Below the pieces are notes generated by a model. It was not told the DNA's origin, did not search any database, and saw only the letters and a list, made by a program, of their open reading frames with translations. Made by a program: the position numbers and the translations under genes. From contig BLSF01000035.1 in the NCBI GenBank assembly GCA_012862575.1, positions 124,001 through 188,000 on the forward strand: a stretch of 64,000 nt of DNA. The letters run 5' to 3'. Source of the DNA: Parietichytrium sp. I65-24A (Eukaryota > Sar > Bigyra > Thraustochytrida > Thraustochytriidae). This document shows, one piece after another, positions 42,575 to 51,874 of this stretch; the stretch's first letter is position 1; each line of letters begins with the position of its first letter.

Positions 42575-43108
42575 ATGTCGCGCGAATGGGCGGGTTCAAA
42601 CTCGGGCAAAGCAGCTGCGCTGGGCGCGGCGGCGGCGGCTGGAGCATTGGCGACTTGGATTTGGAGTCGAAATCGAGGAGGCGGGGATGCTGAGAGAGTC
42701 GTGCATGAGTTCCTGGAGGCGCAGAGCCAACGGGATCTGGAAAGGATGTGTGAGCTGGTGACAGACGATCTCGTGTACATTAATGAGCCTTTGCCTCCAG
42801 AAAAGCATGTCCGAGGCAAGGAGATGTTTCGACGCGTGTTTGCTTGCTCGCCCTGCATCACCTGCGACGAGGCAAAGCTGCAGGTTATCGGCTGGGCTTG
42901 CAGCGAAGACACCGTGTTTGTGGAGCGCCTGGATCAGTTTAAGATTGACGGAGTGTGGCTGGCCATTCCCATCTGCGGCTACCTCAAGGTGCGCAACGGC
43001 AAGGTGTGCTTTTGGAAGGACTATTGGGACTACAAAAAGTACAAAGAGTTCGTGTCCATCAATTTTGGTCCCGACTTCAGCCTTTTTCGAAAGAAATCTT
43101 TAGCTTGA
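42575..43108 (+). CDS. Limonene-1,2-epoxide hydrolase/SnoaL-fold protein with an N-terminal hydrophobic anchor
   Basis: A single exon of 177 residues from the ATG at 42575; a longer frame starts only at a TTG. Residues 12-30 are an Ala/Gly-rich hydrophobic segment ending in WIW, a likely membrane anchor or targeting helix. Residues about 38-165 form an NTF2-like fold. All five polar active-site positions of Rhodococcus limonene-1,2-epoxide hydrolase seem present: Y68 and N70 in VYINEP, R118 and D120 in VERLDQF, and D149 in WKDYWD. That supports real hydrolase chemistry on an epoxide (a small lipid or terpenoid) rather than a non-catalytic SnoaL cousin. The substrate is unknown, and the LEH family is mainly bacterial. 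Confidence 0.8.
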   Translation: MSREWAGSNSGKAAALGAAAAAGALATWIWSRNRGGGDAERVVHEFLEAQSQRDLERMCELVTDDLVYINEPLPPEKHVRGKEMFRRVFACSPCITCDEAKLQVIGWACSEDTVFVERLDQFKIDGVWLAIPICGYLKVRNGKVCFWKDYWDYKKYKEFVSINFGPDFSLFRKKSLA

Positions 43109-43468
43109 TGACAGCGCATCGCCCTTTCCCCGGAAATTTACACAAGTTTGAAAAAGAAGGCTAACTTCTAAAGAGCCCAAGGGGGAAGAAGCATACAGCT
43201 CGATGAAACGAGAAACAAGTCATGTATCTCTGAACAGGAAAATTCACTAAAGTCTGTGTTTTTTTGTTTTCTTTTCAACCTTTGGCTATTTGTGGATGGT
43301 TTACTTGCGCCCTGCTGCTGTACAACAAGTCGATAAATCGGCTCTGGGATATCGAGCGGATGCAAAGTTACCTTCGTCACTTGAGAACTATTCATTAACA
43401 TCAAGAATATCAAAATCGCTTGGCTTTGAACAGGCCCAGAGGACGGTTCCACGCCTGCGCATGCAACT
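43109..43468. other. Convergent 3' spacer between the epoxide-hydrolase-like gene and ARL3
   Basis: No gene is seen. The spacer is 360 bp between the two stop codons, with a T-rich stretch near 43255-43280. Confidence 0.5.
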
Positions 43469-44219
43469 TTACTTGCCGCCAGCTTCAGCCTCCTCGCTGT
43501 CGTTCATCTGCTCGACAACCCACTCGAGGCCGGCCTCAAGACCCTCACCGGTCTTAGCAGAGCATGCCTGGATCTGGAAGGCTCTGTCATCGCCAAGCTG
43601 AAGGCTATCTGCAATCTCTGCCGAGGATTGGGCGCTGAGAAGATCCTGCTTGTTTGCGAAAACAAGAAGTGGGACTCCCGCGAGCTTGGTCTCCTTAAGC
43701 AAGCTGCCGAGCTCCTCTGCGCACTCATCAATTCTAGCACTGTCTGCACTGTCCACGACGTAGATCAGAGCATCGGTGTTGTCGTAATAGTTGCGCCAGT
43801 ATGGGCGGATGGTCTTCTGGCCACCAATATCCCAAACGTTGAGCTTGAAGCCGCTGCTCTGAATGGCTGTGAAAGATTAAAAGTGTCGCGAAATGGTCAG
43901 ACCCACGGCACAGAATGTTATTAGGCCAATACGTTTCCGCAGATCGGCAACTTACACTTGATGTTAAAGCCCTGGGTTGGCATGATGGTGTCGATGCTCT
44001 GTTGATCAATTCCATTACCATAAGTGCGAGAGTGAGTAAACAGGCGGCCTGAATTCTTCCAAATTATTATCTGGTAATTGTGCTGCTTCGCCACACACTT
44101 ACCTCATCAGAGAGCTTCTTGAGAATGGTGGTTTTGCCAGCATTGTCAAGTCCGAGGACAAGAACGCGCGCCTCGTTGTCCGAGCGCTTGAGCTTGCGGA
44201 GCATGTTGAGAAGACCCAT
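43469..44219 (-). CDS. ARL3: ARF-like small GTPase ARL3
   Basis: Three exons: 44103-44219, 43956-43998 and 43469-43866. The introns are 104 and 89 bp (GTAAGT/GTAAG donors, CAG acceptors). The product is 185 residues. Exon 1 gives [11 protein letters not shown] and the P-loop GLDNAGKTT; exon 2 is tiny and encodes [11 protein letters not shown] (switch I); exon 3 gives [18 protein letters not shown] (switch II), NKQD and the SAK motif. The MGLL start and PTQGFNIK sequence separate ARL3 from ARL2 and ARF. ARL3-GTP releases lipidated cargo from UNC119 and PDE6D carriers inside cilia, which fits an organism with flagellate cells. The C-terminus is acidic and ends in GGK. Confidence 0.95.
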
Positions 44220-47200
44220 TGTGCCAAACAATTAAACCTTGCGACGAAAACCTCCCGAACTCTATCCTTTACGACGTAAACACGCTTGCGTTTTGTGTTG
44301 CTTCCTGCCCACCGCCAAAACACCAAAACCGACACGACCACGGTCACATCGAAGAAAGAGAATTCTCAGCGTCAGTGACTCGCCGCTCTCCATGCTTCCG
44401 CCTCTCCTCGCCAGCCAGCCCTTCCGCAACTCCGCCACACACGCTGCGAAGCCACGAGTCACAAGCCACAAGCCACTTACCTTGACGTCAACGCGGCACA
44501 GAAAACAGATGCAGGTCTGCTGCTCCAATCTACCAGGAAGCTTTGCTCTTTGCTGCGCAAGTTAGCAAACGGTTTGCTACCGCTAACAGACCTCCGCCCT
44601 TGTCCAAAGTTATGCCTACCGCCTTAGTCAGAAACGGATTGCCAGCTAGCTGTTGATGCAGCTGGGTATAAATAGTATGGCATCCAAGTTATCTTATAGG
44701 TTGTGCAAAATCGTTTGCACCACATTGCACCACCGTGAGTGGAGTTTCGAAGAAAGGGAAGGGAGAGAAGCAAGCAGGAGCGAGCGAGCAAAGTGCTCCA
44801 TGGCTATGGAATCGCGTGAAGCTCCGTGCCTCCCTCTCTCCTTTGCCCCCCATCTTCGCGCGACTCTTATCCACACCAATTACACGGCTTGTGCGACTTG
44901 ACCGTTGAATACTGCGAGGTTAGACGCCGTCGGTAGAGTTTCCACAGAGTCCACAGCGCCACTAAAGCGACAACGACAACTACAACGACAACGACAATGG
45001 CAGCGACAGTGACAATGATTGTGGTAGTAGCAAGGCAACGACCATGAAATGGAGAGAGTGACAGAGACAGAGAGAGAAAGGGAGATCGGGCTGGGTGGCT
45101 AGTGTCTTGGGTCGTTGTTTCTGCCTGTTTGGACTCGCAGTCAGTGCTTCGCAGCAAAGTGTTCAATCGATCGTTCGCACTTTTTACGTCCTCCGTTGCG
45201 ACCAAGTTACCGTTGGGAATGCGAAAAGCCATTGGCACTGCCATGTGCAGTGCCATGCAGCGCCGTGCACGACCGCGCGTAGTGCCAGCGCCAGTGCAGC
45301 GAGACTATTCTTGAGAAGAAGTTTCTTGGAGCCCGAGTGCAAATTGGTGTGAAGCCTTTGTTCATTCGTGCATCCGTTCGTTCGTTCGTTCGCTCGCTCG
45401 CTCGTTAGTCATTCATGAACATGCATTCATTTAGAACCGTTGACTCGGACTCGGAGACGGGTTTCGCGAGACATTTGCCGAGACTTTAGCCGTCATGCGA
45501 GTCGTCCGAAAGCTCTGCGATGAGCATTGGTGAGAGCACTCCCTCGTCACCGAACGGTTAACCGTTCGCCGAACTTGGCTCGCAAAAACTAAAACAAACA
45601 GGCAGACAGACAAATGCAGAATTCGGTTTCAAAACACAAAAACAATTTCGTTTGTACTGACTGTGGATTCCGAATTCTGAATCCGCCACAACTATAGTCT
45701 ACAAGCTCACTCTTGAGCACCAAATTGGTGTGAATGGGTCTCCAAAAATTTTCACTCATTAACACTAAAACTTTTGTCAAACGCGACTCTTGTCACATAG
45801 CTCTCGCAACGTCAACCTGTCAACTAAATAGCCGTCGCTTTGTTTCGAAATGAGAAAAACTGAGAACCAGGGGAAAACAACACGTATGGGACATGCTTGC
45901 AAGAGATGGAGAGCTGATGCATTTGCTGCAAAGCAGACTGCCCCGCGGGGGGGGATCATTGAAGAGGGCGGGTTTTTCATCCCATCGGATCCACGAGCCG
46001 GAGATTTTCTCGGCTGAATCCGTCTCGCTGCAATGAGGCAGCAACATTCACAGTCTTCGCTCGAATCTGCCATGCCGCCAATGCCGTCGATTTTGTAGAT
46101 GAAGGTAAATAATTCGGATCGAATTGGTCTTCTGCTTTGCGGCGCGGGACCCCGTCAGTTGTTCTGAGATGCCGGTTCTGGCCTGCACACTGCACGTTCA
46201 CGGTTGCAAATGGTGGAATTGAAAGACCGCCAACGCGACGCTGGCGCGGAGCCGGCTCAAGAGCCCGAGCTGGAGAGCTTGCTGGCTCTCGTTTCGGCAT
46301 CTTCATTCGGTAGCCATGGAATCGCCTGAGAATTCTGAGATCTCGCACCTTGGTCTCGTGGCTGTGACGGATTTGAGCTCGTGGCCCTGTCAGTCGATCC
46401 ACCAGCACTTTCGAGAGCTAAAAGCTGGGTGGTACCGTGGTAGTGAGTAACAGCAACCGCAGAGCAGCATCCCCTCCATCTTGGCTAGGCTAGGCTGGGT
46501 ATCTTTGCCCGTGCACCAAAGGCAGGGTCTTTCACGTGCGCGCCTTACGCGAGCTCGAGCTACTGCCTGCATCACCAGCAAGTGTCTGTAGATGATACCT
46601 GCAGTGGAACGAAGATCTTCGTGGCTGGGCTTGCAGGTCTTGCAGAGCGCGGGCTCGAGTGGAATTAGGCAAAACTAACAGCGTCTTTCAAGACCATTTC
46701 CAACCGCCATTCCAATCTGAATTGAAATTGAACGGCCGTCGCTCTTCTCCGTAAAACCAATCGATGAACAAACAAACAAACAAACAAACAAACAAACAAA
46801 CAAACAAACAAACAAACGTCGAGCACCGCCTCATGAACCACCAACTATCGCAGGACGCGCTGTCAACCCGGTAACTCCATTCGAAACGAAGCCTGCTCGC
46901 GTCATACAAGAAGAGCCTGAGCACGAGGAAGGTTACCGAGAAATTTTTTCCAAGTCCGAGAAGCAAACGAAGGGCCCTCGATAAACGCCTGGGAAGGGCC
47001 CTCTGTCCGCCACCAAGTGAAAGAAGAAGAGAAAAACATTGACTGTGAATGCACATTGAATCTGTTTTAGTTCAAAGAATGAAGTACTGAGTACCGTAAC
47101 ATGACTGGTGAACTTGAGCTTCCGTTTTCAGAATTCAACTAAATCCAATTGAATCTATTGAAAGTATTAGCTTTCTGCCGTCCCAATCAGATTTTAAAAA

Positions 47201-48464
47201 CGCAGCAGAAGCTCAGAAAATAAACAAAACGAAACAAAAATTTATAAAATTTAACAAAAATTACAAACAAAACAAAACAAAACAAAAGTGAAAGGAAAAG
47301 GAAAAGAGAACGAGAAAGAGAAAGTGAAAAAACACACTCATACCAGTACTACCAGTACTCACTTTCAGTACTCCATTTCTCTCTATCCCTCATTATACTA
47401 AACCACTAAACCCATTGGACAGGTAGACGATGGCTAACGCAAACAGTAGCATTTTGCCACCGCGATTTTTACGGCGACTTTTCGTCAGCTACTGGGACTT
47501 ATATAGCGGACGCACTAGACCCTCGTCTCTAGCACTCGAAGAGTCTCACACTTTGCCAATAGCCCACAACTACCCAACCTCCTAATCATCCCTCTCAGCC
47601 TCTACGACTGTACACTAAACCACTGCATTTTCTCTGCCTTACGGCTACTTCTACCAATTACACTATTCAATCCGCTAGCACCCGGTCGCGGAAAGAGGCA
47701 GAACGAAGGAAACGCAAACCGCATCACTACTCTCCCCTACCCTAAACGCTAATTCACTCACAGTCCACAACTGCGAGTAGTACAAAAGGTTTGCTATCAG
47801 CTCTCATAGAACCCACTACGGGAAGGAAGGAAAAGGTTTGCTAGCAGCGGGCTTAGAAACCACTATAGAAAGGAGCTGGCATTAAAGTAATTAGTAGGTA
47901 GTACTACCGTCCGGGTCTTGTCGGTGGAACGGTGTCGAACGAAAGGAAAAAGGACTTTGACGAAAAACAACAAAAACAACAAAAACAACGAAAACAAAAA
48001 GAGCGACGAGTCAGTACGAAAACAGCCAAAAAAAAACAGCGAGAAAAGTGTCCTCGCTCGCGGGCATACATCTATACATACATATACATATATATATATA
48101 CAGGCATACGGTGGCACAATCTCGAGGCTTGGAGGCGCAAATCGCTCGACGTTGCTCGGTGGCGCTGCGTTTTCTCTTTCTCTCTCTCTGCACGCTGTGC
48201 GCTGTGCGCTGTGCGCTGTACGCGGGCGTTTCATCATACGCGGAACAATCCCCGAACGTTCCTCGCGCGTGCGTCGTTCCCCGCCCGTTCCCCGCAGCTG
48301 GTCGAAGGAGAATCTGTCCCTTACCTTCCTTCCTTAATTCCTTCCTTCCTTTCTTCCTCAAGCGCCGAGACAGTCCCTCTTTTCTGCGTCCCGTGCGCCG
48401 AGCCTGTCCGCGCGGGAGTGGCCCAGTCCCAGTTGGTCCTCGCGTACTCGATAGGCAGTTGTAG
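44220..48464. other. 4.2-kb gene-poor spacer between ARL3 and the coiled-coil gene
   Basis: No gene could be recognised on either strand. A CTA/TAG-rich block is at about 44560-44700, placed as an ARL3 promoter; it includes a TATAAATA at 44667. A long CTA/TAG-rich island is at about 47330-47890, upstream of the coiled-coil gene. Simple repeats: AAAC units at 46768-46816, AAAAC-type tracts at 47230-47290, GTTC units near 45378. The 45590-46680 stretch is unique-looking and unexplained. Confidence 0.5.
46768..46816. repeat. AAAC tetranucleotide microsatellite
   Basis: About twelve perfect AAAC units. It has no neighbouring reverse-transcriptase-like frame or target-site duplication that would make it the tail of a retroelement. 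Confidence 0.9.
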
Positions 48465-49175
48465 ATGGACCCTAGGCGGCAGATGGTGCGGTCGCGAGGC
48501 AAGGAGAAGGCGGAGGTGGCGGACGGCGCAAATGGCAGCACGATGAACATAAACAACATGAACATGAACATGAACATGAACTTGAACATGAACATGAACA
48601 TGAAGACGTTGATGGCGGGAGGCAAGAAGAAGAGCAGCTTTCTTTTGAGCTCGGACAGCTCGGACAGCTCGGAAAACGTGGGAAATTTGGGAGCCGAGTT
48701 GGGCAAGTTGGGCAAATTGGGCGACCTGGGAAGTATTGGGCATCATGTCACGGGCGCGGAAAATGCGAATGTGGAGGACCTGCAGGCGGAGCTGTTGAGC
48801 CAGCTGCAGCAGCTGAAGCGCGTGACGGGTTATCTACAGGAGCGTGCATCGCAGGTGAGCGAGACGCTGTGCGAGGAGCAGGCCAACTACGAGCGGTTGA
48901 AGAAGGTGTTTGACGAGCAGGCGCTGGAGATGCACCAGCTCAAGCACGAACACAACTCGTGGAAAACTGACGTGGAGCGCAAGAGAGAGGAAGTGCGCTG
49001 CCTCAAAGAGGAGCTCGAGTACGTCACGCGCGAATGGCGCAAGGCGCGCCAGGTGGAGGTGCAGAATAAGGAGCTCGAGGAGAATAACAGGTACCTGGAG
49101 CGCTTGGTCATCACCGTGGCAGTGTCCATTCCCATGGCGCTGCTGGCGGAGAAACAGTTCAGGTCCAAGCTTTAA
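48465..49175 (+). CDS. Coiled-coil protein with a possible C-terminal membrane anchor
   Basis: A single exon of 236 residues starting at an ATG. I do not recognise the family. Residues about 25-50 are a Met-Asn repeat encoded by a six-base repeat. A Ser/Asp and Gly/Leu-rich stretch follows. Residues about 100-212 are a long charged heptad-rich coiled coil (QLQQLKR, ERLKKVFDEQ, VRCLKEELEY). The C-terminus carries a short hydrophobic run, LVITVAVSIPMALLA, followed by EKQFRSKL, which looks like a tail anchor with a basic end. Such proteins often tether vesicles or sit on the ER or mitochondrial outer membrane. Function is unassigned. Confidence 0.72.
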   Translation: MDPRRQMVRSRGKEKAEVADGANGSTMNINNMNMNMNMNLNMNMNMKTLMAGGKKKSSFLLSSDSSDSSENVGNLGAELGKLGKLGDLGSIGHHVTGAENANVEDLQAELLSQLQQLKRVTGYLQERASQVSETLCEEQANYERLKKVFDEQALEMHQLKHEHNSWKTDVERKREEVRCLKEELEYVTREWRKARQVEVQNKELEENNRYLERLVITVAVSIPMALLAEKQFRSKL

Positions 49176-49987
49176 TGGCTGCATTCGGTTTGCCGGACTT
49201 GGTCTCGCGCCTCAGCGCGCTGCTGTAAAATATCCTGGGCGTTTAGACCAGGCCGGCGCGGTGCCGTGAGACTGTGGTTCTGCGCCATCCCTTTCATTAT
49301 TTGTGTTTGTTGCCCCCCTTCTCCCGCCTCTCTGCGTTCTTCCTCACGCTCACCAAACTATTGTGTTGTGAAGACTCGCACGAATTGCTTTCTTGGTTTC
49401 CTCCCGTGTTACTTTATTTGTTGTTTGTTTATTTTATTTCGCCTTGGGGTTGCCGATCTCAACGGATTCTGCACATTCGAGCTTTTTCTCGTTAGTTTTA
49501 ATGCCGACCGAAAGAAAGAAAGAAAGAAAAAATGAAACCAAATTTCGCTGTACAAAAAGCAATCTAAATTTTACAATTTCTCACGTCTGTGTACGTTACG
49601 GAACGTATTTTTTTTCAAACAAGAAACAAGATTAGCAATCACGAGGCGTTGCAAGTTCCTGAATTCTCACAGGAGGGGGAAGGTCCGCTCCTTTCCTTCA
49701 AACAAGAAACAAGATTAGCATTCACGAGGCGTTGCAAATTCCTGAATTCTCCCAGGACGGGGAGGGTCCGTCCCTTTCCACTTTTGCCCAACGGATGAAG
49801 GGGAATAAGCCAATGGTCCCAGGTCACCATTGACAGCTTGTAACACAAGAAAACTCACGTTGTCAACTCTGGCTGGTGATTGATGAATAAAAATTAATAT
49901 GATAATCAACTTATTGTCAGTCAAGGCAAATCTAATTTTACGAACGAATTGCAGGGACACACAACATACACCGTGGCCCTACGAGCC
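49176..49987. other. Convergent 3' spacer between the coiled-coil and ALG6/8-like genes
   Basis: No gene is seen. It contains an 83-bp tandem duplication (49614-49779) and a GAAA tract (about 49510-49530). Confidence 0.5.
49614..49779. repeat. Tandem duplication, two 83-bp copies
   Basis: Copy one is 49614-49696 and copy two 49697-49779. They are about 90 percent identical by eye, with a common start TTCAAACAAGAAACAAG and end CCCTTTCC-like. No coding role is visible. Confidence 0.85.
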
Positions 49988-51874
49988 TTATCCAACCTTC
50001 TCTTTGACCACCACAGGGACCTCGCGTTCAGCTCCTTCTTCCGCAGGAAGCATCCACTGGTACCAATTGCCGTACATCCACCCAAGAAGAAGAACGCCGA
50101 ACACCAGCACCCGATGCAGGAGCAGCCAGGTGCCTGCATAACCAGGAAAGCACAGCGCCAGAGCGCAGAGCAAGGCCGCAGTGGCCATGATGACGTTCAA
50201 AAATATTCTCGAGTTGACCATCCGTATTCCGTGCCGAATGCCCGCTCCAGAGTCGGAGTCAGAGTCAGCTGCACTGCTTTCCACCCACGGGAGCGGCAAG
50301 AAGCTCAACTCGCCGCGAAAGCAGATGGCGCTGGTCGCCACAAATATGCTCGTCGTCACGATGGCGGCGACGGCGAGCTTGTCTTTGTATAGCAGCGGTC
50401 CGAGACTGAACACCGTCCACACACTAAACCAGCACGACGGACCGGGCACTTCTCCCACAAGCAGCCCAGCAGGGAGGAGCGCCATGAGCAAGCTCCAGTC
50501 GCACAGTCCCGCGGTAGAAAACAGCGAGAAGCTCAGAGCCGAATTGAAGATCGCCCAGACGAGCCTGCGCACCTGTGCGCCCCTCTCTTTCCTTCGCACG
50601 AGGTCCACCAAGCACGGCACGGCGCCCACAAGCCCTGGCATCATCCCCGGAAACCGCACATGCTCCGGCAGGAACCGCGGCTCCGCAGAGCCCATGGTCG
50701 CATACCCTGCCAAAGCGCCCGAGCTCTGCGTCAGCACCGGGTACCACAGCAACGTGAGCACCGCTGCTGCTGCGCCAACGCACTTGCAAACCTCCCACAA
50801 GCCGGCGGCCACGGCATTCCACCCGCCGCGCAAAGCGTACCCTGGCAGGCAGTTGCTAAGCAGGTACAGTCCGACCGCGGGCGCGTAGAACAGGCCGATG
50901 AGGTTGAAACTAATCAGCACGGCGAACACGGCGGCGGCCAGCGGCAAATGCCCTTTCAAGCAAAGCACCAGAGTCCACACCATCAGCCCCAGATGCACTG
51001 CATTTTGCGCGAACAGCCCGTGGTCCACCAGCACGATGCTCGGCTGCAGGAGCACGATCAAGAACACCTCCGACACCAGCGAAACCGGCACCGAGAACGC
51101 TGATCCACCGGACTTTCGCCGTCGTCTGCTCCCGCGTCCCGATGCCGCAACTCCTCTCGAGCCAGGCTCTCCTAGATGATCTACACCTACAACCACTTTA
51201 TTATCCCCATCGCCACCACCAGGGACATTGCAATTGCAATTGCAATTGCAATTGTTGCAATTGCGACCGTCGACGATATTCTTGTCAATGCAATTGCAAT
51301 TGTTGCAATTGTTGCAATTATTGCAATTGCGACCGTCGACAATATTCTTGTCGTTCTTCGGAGCTTTCTTCTTCTTCTTCACAGCAGCTGTATTGCGGCG
51401 GCTGTACAACAAGAACCTGGCCGCCGTATCTTTAAAATCACTTTCCCCACGGTCCCCTCTGTCCACGCGCACGTCCGACCAATAATACAAGTGGCAGAAG
51501 AACCACGTCGCGCTGAAGAACACCACCGCGTCGCTACCCAGCACCCACGCCCGCAGCAGCGCGCGCGCACCTTCCGCTGGGACAGTGTCCTCGCCCGCGC
51601 GGACCCCCACTTCGCGTCCCAGAGTCAGTCCCAGTCCCAGTCCCAGCCGCGAGGCGAGCCCCTCGGCGGCGAGATCCAGCGCCGCGCGGAGAGGGCCCGG
51701 GGACACTTCGCTCGTGTGGGAGCTGTGGGAACTGTGGGAAGTGTCCGCGGCGAGAGGGTGAAGCCCCACGCAGCAGCGCAGGAGGAGGGCGATGAGAGCG
51801 ATCACGGTCGGATTGTGCAGCACAGCGCGGTCCATCGCCGTCGTGTCACCGCCGGCGCGGTACGTCTCCGCCAT
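49988..51874 (-). CDS. ALG6/ALG8-family glucosyltransferase-like membrane protein lacking the first luminal loop
   Basis: A single frame of 628 residues from the ATG at 51874; an upstream extension starts only at GTG. Membrane segments include LIALLLRCCVGLHPLA near the N-terminus and roughly ten more. Residues about 285-360 hold the family core: SIVLVDHGLFAQNAVHLGL and LISFNLIGLFYAPAVGLYLL align with ALG6/ALG8 (normally DHGHFQYN and a YxAP loop). ALG6 and ALG8 add glucose from dolichyl-P-glucose to the lipid-linked N-glycan precursor in the ER. Here the luminal loop between the first and second membrane segments, normally GD[YF]EAQRHW with the catalytic Asp and then a YPPLTAY motif, is missing or replaced by a His/Ser repeat and SPGPL. 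An Asn/Cys-rich tandem repeat is inserted at about residues 170-220. Catalytic competence is doubtful. Confidence 0.75.
   Translation of the reverse strand: MAETYRAGGDTTAMDRAVLHNPTVIALIALLLRCCVGLHPLAADTSHSSHSSHTSEVSPGPLRAALDLAAEGLASRLGLGLGLTLGREVGVRAGEDTVPAEGARALLRAWVLGSDAVVFFSATWFFCHLYYWSDVRVDRGDRGESDFKDTAARFLLYSRRNTAAVKKKKKAPKNDKNIVDGRNCNNCNNCNNCNCIDKNIVDGRNCNNCNCNCNCNVPGGGDGDNKVVVGVDHLGEPGSRGVAASGRGSRRRRKSGGSAFSVPVSLVSEVFLIVLLQPSIVLVDHGLFAQNAVHLGLMVWTLVLCLKGHLPLAAAVFAVLISFNLIGLFYAPAVGLYLLSNCLPGYALRGGWNAVAAGLWEVCKCVGAAAAVLTLLWYPVLTQSSGALAGYATMGSAEPRFLPEHVRFPGMMPGLVGAVPCLVDLVRRKERGAQVRRLVWAIFNSALSFSLFSTAGLCDWSLLMALLPAGLLVGEVPGPSCWFSVWTVFSLGPLLYKDKLAVAAIVTTSIFVATSAICFRGELSFLPLPWVESSAADSDSDSGAGIRHGIRMVNSRIFLNVIMATAALLCALALCFPGYAGTWLLLHRVLVFGVLLLGWMYGNWYQWMLPAEEGAEREVPVVVKEKVG
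51226..51355. repeat. In-frame CAATTG minisatellite within the ALG6/8-like gene
   Basis: Two copies of a larger unit, each a run of CAATTG-type hexamers followed by GCGACCGTCGAC and ATATTCTTGTC. On the minus strand they encode two KNIVDGRNCNNC-type repeats, rich in Asn and Cys, in the loop after the second membrane segment. Confidence 0.85.

Noticed and set aside
43469-43756. A truncated ARF-like pseudogene lacking the P-loop
   Set aside because: Upstream exons with the P-loop and switch I join in phase, giving a complete ARL3.
46768-46816. AAAC tract as a retroelement tail
   Set aside because: No adjacent element-like sequence or target-site duplication; it looks like a plain microsatellite.
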